The notes beneath the pieces are model-generated. The model had not been told where the DNA came from and made no database searches. It worked only from the letters and a program-made list of their open reading frames with translations. Below are positions 35,856 through 43,741 of a stretch of 64,000 bases of DNA, one piece after another. The DNA comes from Burkholderia sp052045245 (GTDB taxonomy: Bacteria > Pseudomonadota > Gammaproteobacteria > Burkholderiales > Burkholderiaceae). Location: NCBI RefSeq assembly GCF_052045245.1, contig NZ_JBQEON010000016.1, positions 1 through 64,000 of the forward strand, read 5' to 3'. Every line of letters starts with the position of its first letter. The first letter of the stretch is position 1. Made by a program: the position numbers and the translations under genes.

Positions 35856-38642
35856 ATGAAGCGCTATACGGTCGGCATCGACCTCGGCACGAGCAACACG
35901 GTCGTCGCATACGTCGAGGCCGGCTCCGACGCGATCCGCGTGTTCGACGTCGAACAGCTGGTCGGCCCCGGTGCGGTGGCCGCGCAGCCGCTGCTGCCGT
36001 CGGTGCGCTATCACCCGGCGGCGGGCGAACTGCCGCCGGACGCGCTGCGGCTGCCGTGGGCGGCCGATTCGAAGGCGGGCGCGACGGCTGGTTCGAGGGC
36101 TGATCCGAAGGCCTGCGCGAATGCGGCCGGTGCACTGCCGGCCGTGATCGGCCGCTATGCACGCACGCTCGGCGCCCAGGTGCCGGGCCGGCTCGTGACG
36201 AGCGCGAAGAGCTGGCTGTCGCATGCATCGGTCGACCGCCTCGCGGCGATCCTGCCGTGGGGCGCGGCCGACGGCGTCGACAAGGTGTCGCCGGTCGATG
36301 CGAGCGCGAGCTATCTCGCACACGTGCGTGCCGCGTGGGACGCACGCTTTCCCGATGCGCCGCTCGCGAAGCAGGACGTCATCCTGACGGTGCCTGCGTC
36401 GTTCGACGACGGCGCGCGCGCGTTGACGGTCGAGGCCGCCAGACGCGCGAAGCTGCCGGCGCTGCGGTTGCTGGAAGAACCGCAGGCCGCGTTCTACGAC
36501 TGGTTGTACGGCCAGCGCGCGTCGCTGCGCGACACGTTCGCCACGGCGCGGCGCGTGCTGATCTGCGACGTCGGCGGCGGCACGACCGACCTCACGCTCG
36601 TCGACGTCGCGCCCGGCGACGACGGCGAGCCGACCTTCACGCGCGTCGGCGTCGGCAATCACCTGATGCTCGGCGGCGACAACATGGACCTCGCGCTCGC
36701 GCGCCTGGTCGAGGCGCGGCTGACCGAGCCCGGCACGCGGCTGTCCGCCGCGAGCCTGTCGCAGCTCGTCGAACGCTGCCGCGCCGCGAAGGAGCGGCTG
36801 CTCGGCGACGACGCGCCCGCGTCCGTCACCGTGACGCTGCTCGGCGCGGGCAGCAAGCTCGTCGGCGGCGCGCGCTCGGCCGAGCTGACGCGGCAGGAAG
36901 TCGAGCAGATCGTGGTCGACGGGTTCTTTCCGCAGGTCGAGGCCGGCGAGCTGCCGCGTCGCGCGCGGGCCGCGATCGTCGAATTCGGCTTGCCGTATGC
37001 GAGCGATGCGGCCGTCACGCGGCACGTCGCCGCGTTCCTGAATCGTCATGCGGAAGGCCCGCTGCCCGACACGCTGCTGCTCAACGGCGGCGTGTTCCGC
37101 GCGGGCGCGCTCGCCGGCCGCCTCGCGCAGACGCTCGGCGCGTGGCGCGGCGCGCCGCTCGACGTGCTGCACAACGCGCATCCGGACGTCGCGGTCGCGC
37201 GCGGCGCGGTGGCTTACGGGCTCGCGCGGGCAGGGCATGCGCCGCGCATCGGCGGCGGCTCCGCGCGCAGCTATTTCCTCGTGCTCGACGATGGCGACGG
37301 CGACGCCGCGCCGCGCGGGGTGTGCCTGCTGCCGCGCGGTTCCGAGGAAGGCCGCGAGATCCGGCTCGACGCGCGCACGTTCGCGCTGCAGCTCGGGCAG
37401 CCGGTACGGTTCCACCTCGTGTCGACGGTCGCCGACACCGCGTACCAGCCGGGCGATCTGGTCGGGCTGGACGGCGGCGACTTCGTGCGGCTGCCGCCGA
37501 TCGCGACGGTCGTCGACGCGAAGGCGGGCGGCGACGCACGCGAAACGCCGGTGAAGCTCACCGCGGCGCTGACCGAGGTCGGCACGCTCGAAATGCATTG
37601 CATCGCAACCGATGATGCGTCACGACGCTGGCGGCTCGAATTCCAGTTGCGCGGCGATGCGCCCGCGCAAGGCGACGACGCCGCGCTCGCGCGCCATCCG
37701 CGTGTCGATCATGCGATCGAGCTGATCGATCGCTCGTTCGGCGGCAAGTCGGCGGACGTCACGCCGAAGGACACGAAACGGTTGCGCGCACAACTTGAGC
37801 AGGTGCTGGGCCCGCGCGACGAGTGGGATGTGGCGCTCGCGCGCGAACTGTTCGACGCGTTGCTCGCGCGGGCGCGTCGCCGGCGGCGGTCGGCCGATCA
37901 TGAACGTGCGTGGCTGAACCTCGCCGGCTATTGCCTGCGTCCGGGCTTCGGCCATCCGCTCGATGCGTGGCGCATCGAGCAGCTGTGGCCGCTGTTCGAC
38001 GACGGGATCCAGTACGTGAACGACGCGCAGGTGTGGTCCGAGTGGTGGACGCTGTGGCGGCGCGTGGCCGGCGGCCTCGACGACGACGCGCAGACGCAGG
38101 TGCGCGATGCCATCGCCTTCCTCGAACCGTCCGGCGACAAGCGCCGCAAGCTGCCGTTCGATCCGGCCAAGGTCGGCCCGGCCGACATGACGCGCTTGTC
38201 CGCGTCGCTGGAGCGGCTGCCGGTCGAGCGCAAGGTCGAGCTGGCCGAGCGGCTGATCGTGCAGTTGCAGAAGCCGGCCGAGCGCACGCTGTGTGCGTGG
38301 GCGCTCGGGCGGATCGGGGCGCGGCGGCCGTTCTACGGCAGCGCGCACAGTGTCGTGCCGCCCGAGGTCGCGAACCGCTGGCTCGACGCGCTGTTCGCGC
38401 TCGACTGGAAGCAGGTCGAACCCGCGGCGTTCGCGGTCGCGCAGATCGCGCGGATGACGGGCGATCGCGAACGCGATCTGCCGGACGATACGCGTGAAGC
38501 GGTGATCAAGCGTCTGTCGGCCGCGAATGCGTCGGCGGCGTGGCTCGACATGGTGCGCGAAGCGATCGCGTTCGACGAAGCCGATACGGCGCGCGTGTTC
38601 GGCGAAACGCTGCCGGCGGGGTTGAAGCTGCTGGTGGGGTGA
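35856..38642 (+). CDS. Hsp70-family protein 2 with long C-terminal extension (DUF3731-like)
   Basis: A 928-residue DnaK-like protein, five bases after its partner's stop. The ATPase domain has VGIDLGTSNTVVAYVE, LLEEPQAAFYDWL, GGGTTD at 240-245 and NGGVFRAGAL. An alanine-rich insert sits near residues 69-95. From about residue 610 there is an extension of more than 300 residues (HPRVDHAIELIDRSF, WLNLAGYCLRPGFGHPLD, WSEWWTLWRRVAGGL) that fits DUF3731-type C-terminal domains of unknown role. It has no J-domain or nucleotide-exchange partner nearby. Confidence 0.87.
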   Translation: MKRYTVGIDLGTSNTVVAYVEAGSDAIRVFDVEQLVGPGAVAAQPLLPSVRYHPAAGELPPDALRLPWAADSKAGATAGSRADPKACANAAGALPAVIGRYARTLGAQVPGRLVTSAKSWLSHASVDRLAAILPWGAADGVDKVSPVDASASYLAHVRAAWDARFPDAPLAKQDVILTVPASFDDGARALTVEAARRAKLPALRLLEEPQAAFYDWLYGQRASLRDTFATARRVLICDVGGGTTDLTLVDVAPGDDGEPTFTRVGVGNHLMLGGDNMDLALARLVEARLTEPGTRLSAASLSQLVERCRAAKERLLGDDAPASVTVTLLGAGSKLVGGARSAELTRQEVEQIVVDGFFPQVEAGELPRRARAAIVEFGLPYASDAAVTRHVAAFLNRHAEGPLPDTLLLNGGVFRAGALAGRLAQTLGAWRGAPLDVLHNAHPDVAVARGAVAYGLARAGHAPRIGGGSARSYFLVLDDGDGDAAPRGVCLLPRGSEEGREIRLDARTFALQLGQPVRFHLVSTVADTAYQPGDLVGLDGGDFVRLPPIATVVDAKAGGDARETPVKLTAALTEVGTLEMHCIATDDASRRWRLEFQLRGDAPAQGDDAALARHPRVDHAIELIDRSFGGKSADVTPKDTKRLRAQLEQVLGPRDEWDVALARELFDALLARARRRRRSADHERAWLNLAGYCLRPGFGHPLDAWRIEQLWPLFDDGIQYVNDAQVWSEWWTLWRRVAGGLDDDAQTQVRDAIAFLEPSGDKRRKLPFDPAKVGPADMTRLSASLERLPVERKVELAERLIVQLQKPAERTLCAWALGRIGARRPFYGSAHSVVPPEVANRWLDALFALDWKQVEPAAFAVAQIARMTGDRERDLPDDTREAVIKRLSAANASAAWLDMVREAIAFDEADTARVFGETLPAGLKLLVG

Positions 38643-38724
38643 TTGAAAGACAGGGTGCTTCGATCTCGTTCGCGGGTCGAAGCATCGTCCGGTCGCGGCG
38701 GCGCGTGCGTCGCTGCCAGTCCGC

Positions 38725-39726
38725 TCAGGCGTGCGACACCGGTTCGCGTTGCCGCTCCACCGATTCGATTTCCTTCACGTCATGTGCCGTCGCCCGCCGC
38801 GCAAGATGAATCCCTGCCAGCATGCAGCGCACCGACCCACCAGCCAGCTCGATCGTCGGCACGTCGAGCGGCAGCAGCCGCGCGGAGCGTTCGATCGCCG
38901 CGCGCTGCTCGCCGGTGAGACAGTCGAACGCGCGCCGCGACAGCGCGAGCACGCGCCCATCCCTGCCCGACAATTCCAGCGTATTGCCCGCGAAATTCGC
39001 GATCTGCGCGTGACCGAGCGCGATCACGGTGCGGCCCGTTTCGGCCAGGCGTTGCGCGATCTCGTCGCGGCGACGCCGATCGACGATCAGGTCGAGGCCG
39101 ACCATCGCGAACTCGGTGGCGACGCTCATCATCACGTTCGTGTGATAGATCGGGTTGCCGTTCGCATCGGCCGTGTCGAAGCAGATCGGCTCGAAGTTGA
39201 AGTTCGTGCAGAAGCGTTCGAGCGCGACCGGATCGGCGCGGCGCGAGCGCGCGGTGTAAGCGATCCGCGCGACGTGGTCGAGCACCATCGCGCCGGTGCC
39301 TTCGAGGAACACGTCGTCGTATTCGAGCCCCGAGTAGTCGATCACGTCCTGCACGCGGTATTCGGCCTTCAGCATCTCGATCACGTCGGCCCGCCGCTCG
39401 CGGCGACGGTTCGGGCTATACATCGGAAACAGCGCGATGTGCCCGCCCGGATGCGTCGAGAACCAGTTGTTCGGGAACACGGAGTCGGGCGTGTCGCGCT
39501 CGCCGTGGTCGTCGAACACGTGCACGCGCACGCCGGCGTCCGTGAGCGTCTGCGCGGCGGCGGTGACTTCGTCGCGCGCGGCGGCCGACACCGACTGCGT
39601 GTCGTGCGCGCCGCCGCTGGCCGTGCGCTGGAACGCGTTGTCGGCCGCGGTCTGCGGGTTCGGCAGGAAGCGGTGCGGCCGGATCATCACGACGGCGGCC
39701 GGCGCCTGGATCGATACGAGATTCAT
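38725..39726 (-). CDS. ctlX: Citrulline utilisation hydrolase, arginine-deiminase-like (CtlX)
   Basis: A 333-residue guanidino-group-modifying (GME) enzyme. It shows MIRPHRFLPNPQTAADNAFQ, PDSVFPNNWFSTH, the catalytic-histidine region YHTNVMMSVA and the nucleophile Cys301 in GGSVRCMLAGIH. CtlX-type proteins act on citrulline. It is encoded 58 bases downstream of ornithine cyclodeaminase, so the pair would convert citrulline to ornithine and then proline. An AsnC-type regulator is divergent from them. Confidence 0.85.
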   Translation of the reverse strand: MNLVSIQAPAAVVMIRPHRFLPNPQTAADNAFQRTASGGAHDTQSVSAAARDEVTAAAQTLTDAGVRVHVFDDHGERDTPDSVFPNNWFSTHPGGHIALFPMYSPNRRRERRADVIEMLKAEYRVQDVIDYSGLEYDDVFLEGTGAMVLDHVARIAYTARSRRADPVALERFCTNFNFEPICFDTADANGNPIYHTNVMMSVATEFAMVGLDLIVDRRRRDEIAQRLAETGRTVIALGHAQIANFAGNTLELSGRDGRVLALSRRAFDCLTGEQRAAIERSARLLPLDVPTIELAGGSVRCMLAGIHLARRATAHDVKEIESVERQREPVSHA

Positions 39727-39784
39727 GAACGGAAGAAGGGAAAGGCGAGGAACCGGGCGGCGTGCACGCCGCCCGCGATGACGA

Positions 39785-40864
39785 TCAGCGCGCGAATGCG
39801 GCGACGGCTTCGGTCACGAAGGCCGCGTGTCCTTGCGCGATCGCGGCCGGATCGTCGATCAGCGCGAACAGGTTCTTCGGATCGACGGCCGGCGGAATCA
39901 GCGCGATCTCGACGCCCGCGTTGTGCTGCTGCGCGAGCGCGTACAGGTAGCGCAGCGCCGAGTAGTCCTCGAGCGCGAAGCCGACCGAGTCGAACACCGT
40001 CACTTCATCCGCGCGTTCGCGGCCGCTCGTCTCGCCCTGCAGCACACGCCACAGTTCGGTCACCGGGAAGTCGGCCGGCATCTGCTGGATCTCGCCCTCG
40101 ACGCGCGACTGCGGCTCGAATTCGACGAACACGCGGCCCGCGTGCAGCACGCCCGCTTCGAGCTCGGTCTTGCCCGGGCAATCGCCGCCGACCGCGTTCA
40201 GGTGCATGCCGGGCTCGATCATGTCGGCCGTGACGATGGTCGCGTACGCCTTGTCGGCGGTGACGGTCGTCACGATGTCGGCGCCGCGCACGGCGTCGGC
40301 CGTCGACGCGGCACGCACGACGCGCAATTCAGGGTACGCGGCGAGGTTCTTCACGAGCTTGTCGGTCGCGAGCGGATCGACGTCGAACACGCGGAGCTCT
40401 TCGATGCCGAGCAGCGTGTGGAACGCGATCGCCTGGAATTCGCTTTGCGCGCCGTTGCCGATCAGCGCCATCGTGCGCGAGTCGGGGCGGGCGAGCGCCT
40501 GCGCGGCCAGCACCGACGTCGCGGCCGTGCGCAGCGCGGTGGTCAGCGTGAGTTCGGCGAGCAGCAGCGGGTAGCCGGTGTCGACTTCGGCCAGCGCGCC
40601 GAACGCCATCACCGTGTGCATCCCGCGCGCGGCGTTGACGGGGTGACCGTTCACGTACTTGAACGCGAACAGCGACGCGTTCGCGACCGGCATCAGCTCG
40701 ATCACGCCGTCGCGCGAGTGGCACGCGACGCGCGGCGACTTGTCGAAATCGGCCCAGTGCAGGTAATCGGCGCGCAGCGTGTCGACGAGCTCACGCAGGA
40801 ACGGCGTGACGCCGGTCTTGGCGATCAGTCGGGCGGTGGCGGGAACGTCGAGGAAGCGAGTCAT
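39785..40864 (-). CDS. Ornithine cyclodeaminase
   Basis: A 359-residue enzyme of the usual ornithine cyclodeaminase length. It has the PVANASLFAFKYVNGHP substrate segment, TALRTAATSVLAAQALAR, the Rossmann motif ALIGNGAQSEFQAIAFH and the acidic DVDP after strand 2 for NAD(H). The reaction is ornithine to proline with loss of ammonia. It is the first gene of the unit with ctlX, and is divergent from the AsnC-family gene. Confidence 0.88.
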   Translation of the reverse strand: MTRFLDVPATARLIAKTGVTPFLRELVDTLRADYLHWADFDKSPRVACHSRDGVIELMPVANASLFAFKYVNGHPVNAARGMHTVMAFGALAEVDTGYPLLLAELTLTTALRTAATSVLAAQALARPDSRTMALIGNGAQSEFQAIAFHTLLGIEELRVFDVDPLATDKLVKNLAAYPELRVVRAASTADAVRGADIVTTVTADKAYATIVTADMIEPGMHLNAVGGDCPGKTELEAGVLHAGRVFVEFEPQSRVEGEIQQMPADFPVTELWRVLQGETSGRERADEVTVFDSVGFALEDYSALRYLYALAQQHNAGVEIALIPPAVDPKNLFALIDDPAAIAQGHAAFVTEAVAAFAR

Positions 40865-41161
40865 CGGTCTGTCTCCATTTTTTTGCCGGGACGGGTGTCC
40901 AGGCGTTCTGGTCGGCCGGGGCGGGCGCTGCTTCGGCCCGGGCCCCGGCTCCATGAAAGGCGCGGCGCGGTGGTTGCGGCCGGTCGATGAATCATTATTT
41001 CCGGGAGTCGAGCCAACAAAAAGACGGCAAAAGTGGCAGATTTATCGATAGACTTGGCATATTGCTGGCCCGATCCGGCAGTTTGTACGATTCGTGCTGG
41101 CCGGAATGCATGCCGTCCGGCGCGCTGGCGGCCGGCTCACGTTCAACAGGAAGGTCCGTTC

Positions 41162-41593
41162 ATGATTACGCTCGACGACGTCGACCGGCAGCTCATCGCG
41201 CTGCTGCGCGATAACGCGCGGCTGCCCGTCGTCGCCCTGGCGAAGGCGCTGCGCGTTGCGCGCGCGACCGTGCAGAACCGGCTGACGCGGCTGGAGAAGA
41301 ACGGCGTGATCGTCGGCTATACGGTGCGGCTCAAGCCGGCGGCCGAGCGCCACCGGATCCGCGCGCTGATGTCGATCGCGGTGCAGGGCAATCGCGGCGC
41401 GGAAGTGGTGAAGGTGCTGCGCGGGCATCCGAACATCGCGTCGATCCACAGCACGAACGGGCGCTGGGATCTCGTCGCCGAGCTGCACGCCGATTCGCTC
41501 GAGCATTTCGATCGCGTGCTCGGCGCGATCCGGCTGATCGACGGGATCGCGAGTACGGAGACGAGTATCTTGTTGTCGACGCACAAGGCGTAG
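41162..41593 (+). CDS. Lrp/AsnC-family transcriptional regulator
   Basis: A 143-residue regulator with an N-terminal helix-turn-helix (DVDRQLIALLRDNARLPVVA, VARATVQNRLTRLEKNG) and a C-terminal ligand (RAM) domain. It is divergent from ornithine cyclodeaminase/ctlX across 297 bases, so it probably controls them in response to arginine, citrulline or ornithine. The ATG at 41162 begins the conserved domain; a longer upstream frame has no features. Confidence 0.88.
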   Translation: MITLDDVDRQLIALLRDNARLPVVALAKALRVARATVQNRLTRLEKNGVIVGYTVRLKPAAERHRIRALMSIAVQGNRGAEVVKVLRGHPNIASIHSTNGRWDLVAELHADSLEHFDRVLGAIRLIDGIASTETSILLSTHKA

Positions 41594-41722
41594 CGAACGG
41601 CACGCGGCGCGCCGAAGTGTCGGGCGACGCGCATTCGAAGGGCGTCCGGTTGAAGGCGGTGGCGACTGCGCGCCTGGCGCGCCATCATTTTCGATCGGCG
41701 TGTCGCGCGATCTTCGGTGAAC

Positions 41723-42046
41723 CTAAGCTTTGCTTGCGCGCGTCGATGTTGCCCGCGGAAACGTCAGCACCACCGCAAACCCGCCCGCGTCCGGAAACGC
41801 GAACCCCACGCACCCGCCGTGCGCCTTCATCACTTCCTGCACGATCGCGAGCCCGAGCCCCGACCCCGTGCGGTGCTCGGTGCCGTCCGGCGCGATCCGC
41901 ACGAACGGCTGCAATGCCGCGTCCCAGTGCTCGCGCGGCATGCCTCGGCCGTTGTCGGTGATGGTCAGCGTCACCGCTTGATTTGCGTTGCCCGAGGTCG
42001 CGACCGACACGACGATATCGTCCGCATGCCCGTGCAGCAGCGCGTT
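41723..42046 (-). pseudogene. Displaced 3' end of the sensor kinase gene
   Basis: This fragment encodes only the last part of a histidine kinase ATPase domain (TITDNGRGMPREHWDAALQ ... GSGLGLAIVQEVMKAHGG) and ends ...FPRATSTRASKA. It is cut off at 42046, where island sequence begins. It matches the intact kinase gene at 43803-44095 base for base except two positions. Its tail is probably the original C-terminus of that kinase. Confidence 0.9.
41754..42046 (-). repeat. 293-bp direct repeat, left copy
   Basis: This copy aligns with 43803-44095 at a constant offset of 2049 bases with no gaps and about two mismatches (C for G near 41797, A for G near 41816). Past 42046 weak similarity continues after a 12-base gap (CGTTCGAC...TTCCTG in both), suggesting the repeat was once a little longer. 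Confidence 0.93.
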
Positions 42047-42078
42047 CGACCGTGTTTCCTGTCATCGGGTAGCCGTGC

Positions 42079-42366
42079 TCACCATGCGAACAACAGCAGC
42101 GCCAGAAGTTCGACGGAAGGAAGCGTGACGACGAGAAACAAAACGATCATGGATCTGTTCTGCTTGTCCGATACTGCGAATGCGATTGCGAGTACGACAG
42201 TTGCGAACCATCCTGCGAGGCAGTAAAAGGAAAACCGTATGATGGGCGACCACTCCCCGGGGTCGTCGAGAAAGTCGATGTCTGGCCATGCTAGGCGCCT
42301 GAGCCAGCCTGCAGTTGCAATCAGCAGCATTTGCATGATTCCGAGGGCGATGTAGCGGATGGTCAT
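42079..42366 (-). CDS. Putative immunity protein, three membrane spans
   Basis: A 95-residue protein with three hydrophobic stretches (about 4-20, 45-64 and 72-94). Its start overlaps the end of the putative toxin gene by four bases, the usual layout of effector-immunity pairs. A membrane immunity protein suggests the toxin acts in or from the periplasm. I do not recognise the family; the role is inferred from position and form. Confidence 0.65.
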   Translation of the reverse strand: MTIRYIALGIMQMLLIATAGWLRRLAWPDIDFLDDPGEWSPIIRFSFYCLAGWFATVVLAIAFAVSDKQNRSMIVLFLVVTLPSVELLALLLFAW

Positions 42367-42977
42367 TGATCTGGGCGCTTCGGATAGTGATTCTTTTGCG
42401 CAACCCGCTTTGATTTTTCGAGCACCGCCGATAATTCCGCCGGTGTCACGGGCGTCGGGAGCCAGCGTGGATCATGGGCGAGGATGCCGATTGATTCAAG
42501 TACGTCGGCCACGTTGGACGAGCAACTGTTGTTGAAAATACTATACGTGCTGGAATGAGGGTATGTTCTTTTGAACGCTCGATCAATAGCGACACGTCGT
42601 TCGAGTTCCTTCCGGATCTTCTCTTTTTCGGCCAACGAAAGTCTCACGACCAAGCCAAGGTTATCCCGCCATAAATTTCCACTGGTCCTTATCGAGCCGT
42701 TTGCTAGCGATACAATTCCACCATTCAGGTAGGTACTCTTATCGATCTTGACGTATTCTTCATGGGCGCGGCTATACACGATGCCGTCAATCTCGATTGC
42801 CACGTGACCCCATTGCGAACCTCGGCTGCGCAAGCGTGAATCGCTGACGATCACTTCGACGCTTGTCGTGTCGGAAATCACCTTCTTGATGGCGTTGTCC
42901 GTGGTTGGCGTAGTCTCTTTAACCGCGATAAGGCGATATTTCACGCCTTCCGGAGAAATGTGCGTGCGATTCCCCAT
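42363..42977 (-). CDS. Putative type VI toxin with permuted His-Cys (papain/NlpC-like) motifs
   Basis: A 204-residue protein. GSQWGHVAIEIDG carries His58 and SRAHEEY His72; later FNNSCSSNVADVLES carries Cys152. A histidine before the cysteine, set in a beta-strand and a helix start, is the pattern of circularly permuted NlpC/P60- or DUF4105-type cysteine enzymes, several of which are peptidoglycan or lipid hydrolases. It starts two bases after the PAAR gene and overlaps a membrane immunity-like gene, which supports a secreted toxin. The exact activity is unknown. Confidence 0.65.
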   Translation of the reverse strand: MGNRTHISPEGVKYRLIAVKETTPTTDNAIKKVISDTTSVEVIVSDSRLRSRGSQWGHVAIEIDGIVYSRAHEEYVKIDKSTYLNGGIVSLANGSIRTSGNLWRDNLGLVVRLSLAEKEKIRKELERRVAIDRAFKRTYPHSSTYSIFNNSCSSNVADVLESIGILAHDPRWLPTPVTPAELSAVLEKSKRVAQKNHYPKRPDQ

Positions 42978-42979
42978 AG

Positions 42980-43507
42980 TTATCCCGCTACGTACAGTTT
43001 GATTCGTTCTGGCTGCTGTCCGGATTCGATCTGGTGTGTGCGTCCGAAATGATCTGTTGTGCCGTACACGATGCGTCCGTTTTCGAACTGCAGGGCATAC
43101 GGGGTATGAGACAGGACCACTCCTGTCGGATCGTATAGCACGAATCGTTCATCGAATGACTCCGTGCCCACGAATGACAAACTTGCCTCCATGGAGGCTG
43201 TCGTGTCTGCGATATTTGATGGGCGTCGGCTCGATTGCAGAAAAATACCAGGGTTGCTTCCGACAATGGCGCGATTATCCCCGCAAGGGCACATCACGAT
43301 GTCTCCATCGACGACGACATTGCGTCCTTTTTCCGAGATACCCTTCCCGGTAGCGACTATCTTGAATGCTCCCTTGCAAGTGCCGCAGGTTGCTCTTTCT
43401 CCATCCAGTGCAACCTTTTTCCCACCATCATAGATGGTGGAGGCGTGAGCGATGACCGATCCGCGAGTCGTAGTCGGATCGCCGTCACGTACGGCAGCCT
43501 TACGCAT
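42980..43507 (-). CDS. PAAR-domain type VI secretion spike-tip protein with C-terminal adaptor
   Basis: A 175-residue protein. Residues 1-95 are a PAAR domain (MRKAAVRDGDPTTTRGSVIA, CGTCKGAF, IVMCPCG) that caps the VgrG spike. Residues 120-175 form a small beta domain (FVLYDPTGVVLSHTPYALQF, DHFGRTHQIESG) like the adaptor modules that follow PAAR or VgrG. It would load the downstream toxin. I prefer the ATG at 43507 because PAAR proteins start MRKAAV; an in-frame ATG at 43582 is an alternative. Confidence 0.88.
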   Translation of the reverse strand: MRKAAVRDGDPTTTRGSVIAHASTIYDGGKKVALDGERATCGTCKGAFKIVATGKGISEKGRNVVVDGDIVMCPCGDNRAIVGSNPGIFLQSSRRPSNIADTTASMEASLSFVGTESFDERFVLYDPTGVVLSHTPYALQFENGRIVYGTTDHFGRTHQIESGQQPERIKLYVAG

Positions 43508-43741
43508 GATTAGAATCTCAGTGTCATCAATGTTGAGACGGTGACGCTGTGTTTGAGCGTTTGTCACGCGCTCATTCGGCACAGCGAATTGGTGTCAACA
43601 TGATGGTGGTTGGAAACGACGACATGCAATAAGACAGATTCGAATATTTGATTCAATTCGCCGTGATTTCAGACTTGTTTGGGAAATCATCGGAAGCAGT
43701 GTCCGAAATCAAGCGTCGCATTGCAGTGCTGCTGAAGAACT

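Noticed and set aside
33718..36345. Long minus-strand open frame opposite the DUF2760/Hsp70 genes
   Set aside because: A shadow of the Hsp70 coding strand; no conserved motifs.
38656..38684. Inverted repeat TGCTTCGA / TCGAAGCA after the second Hsp70 gene as a terminator
   Set aside because: An 8-base stem with a 13-base loop and no T-run; too weak to call.
41685..42065. Separate complete gene in the left repeat copy
   Set aside because: The frames there begin in island sequence and only shadow the truncated kinase fragment.
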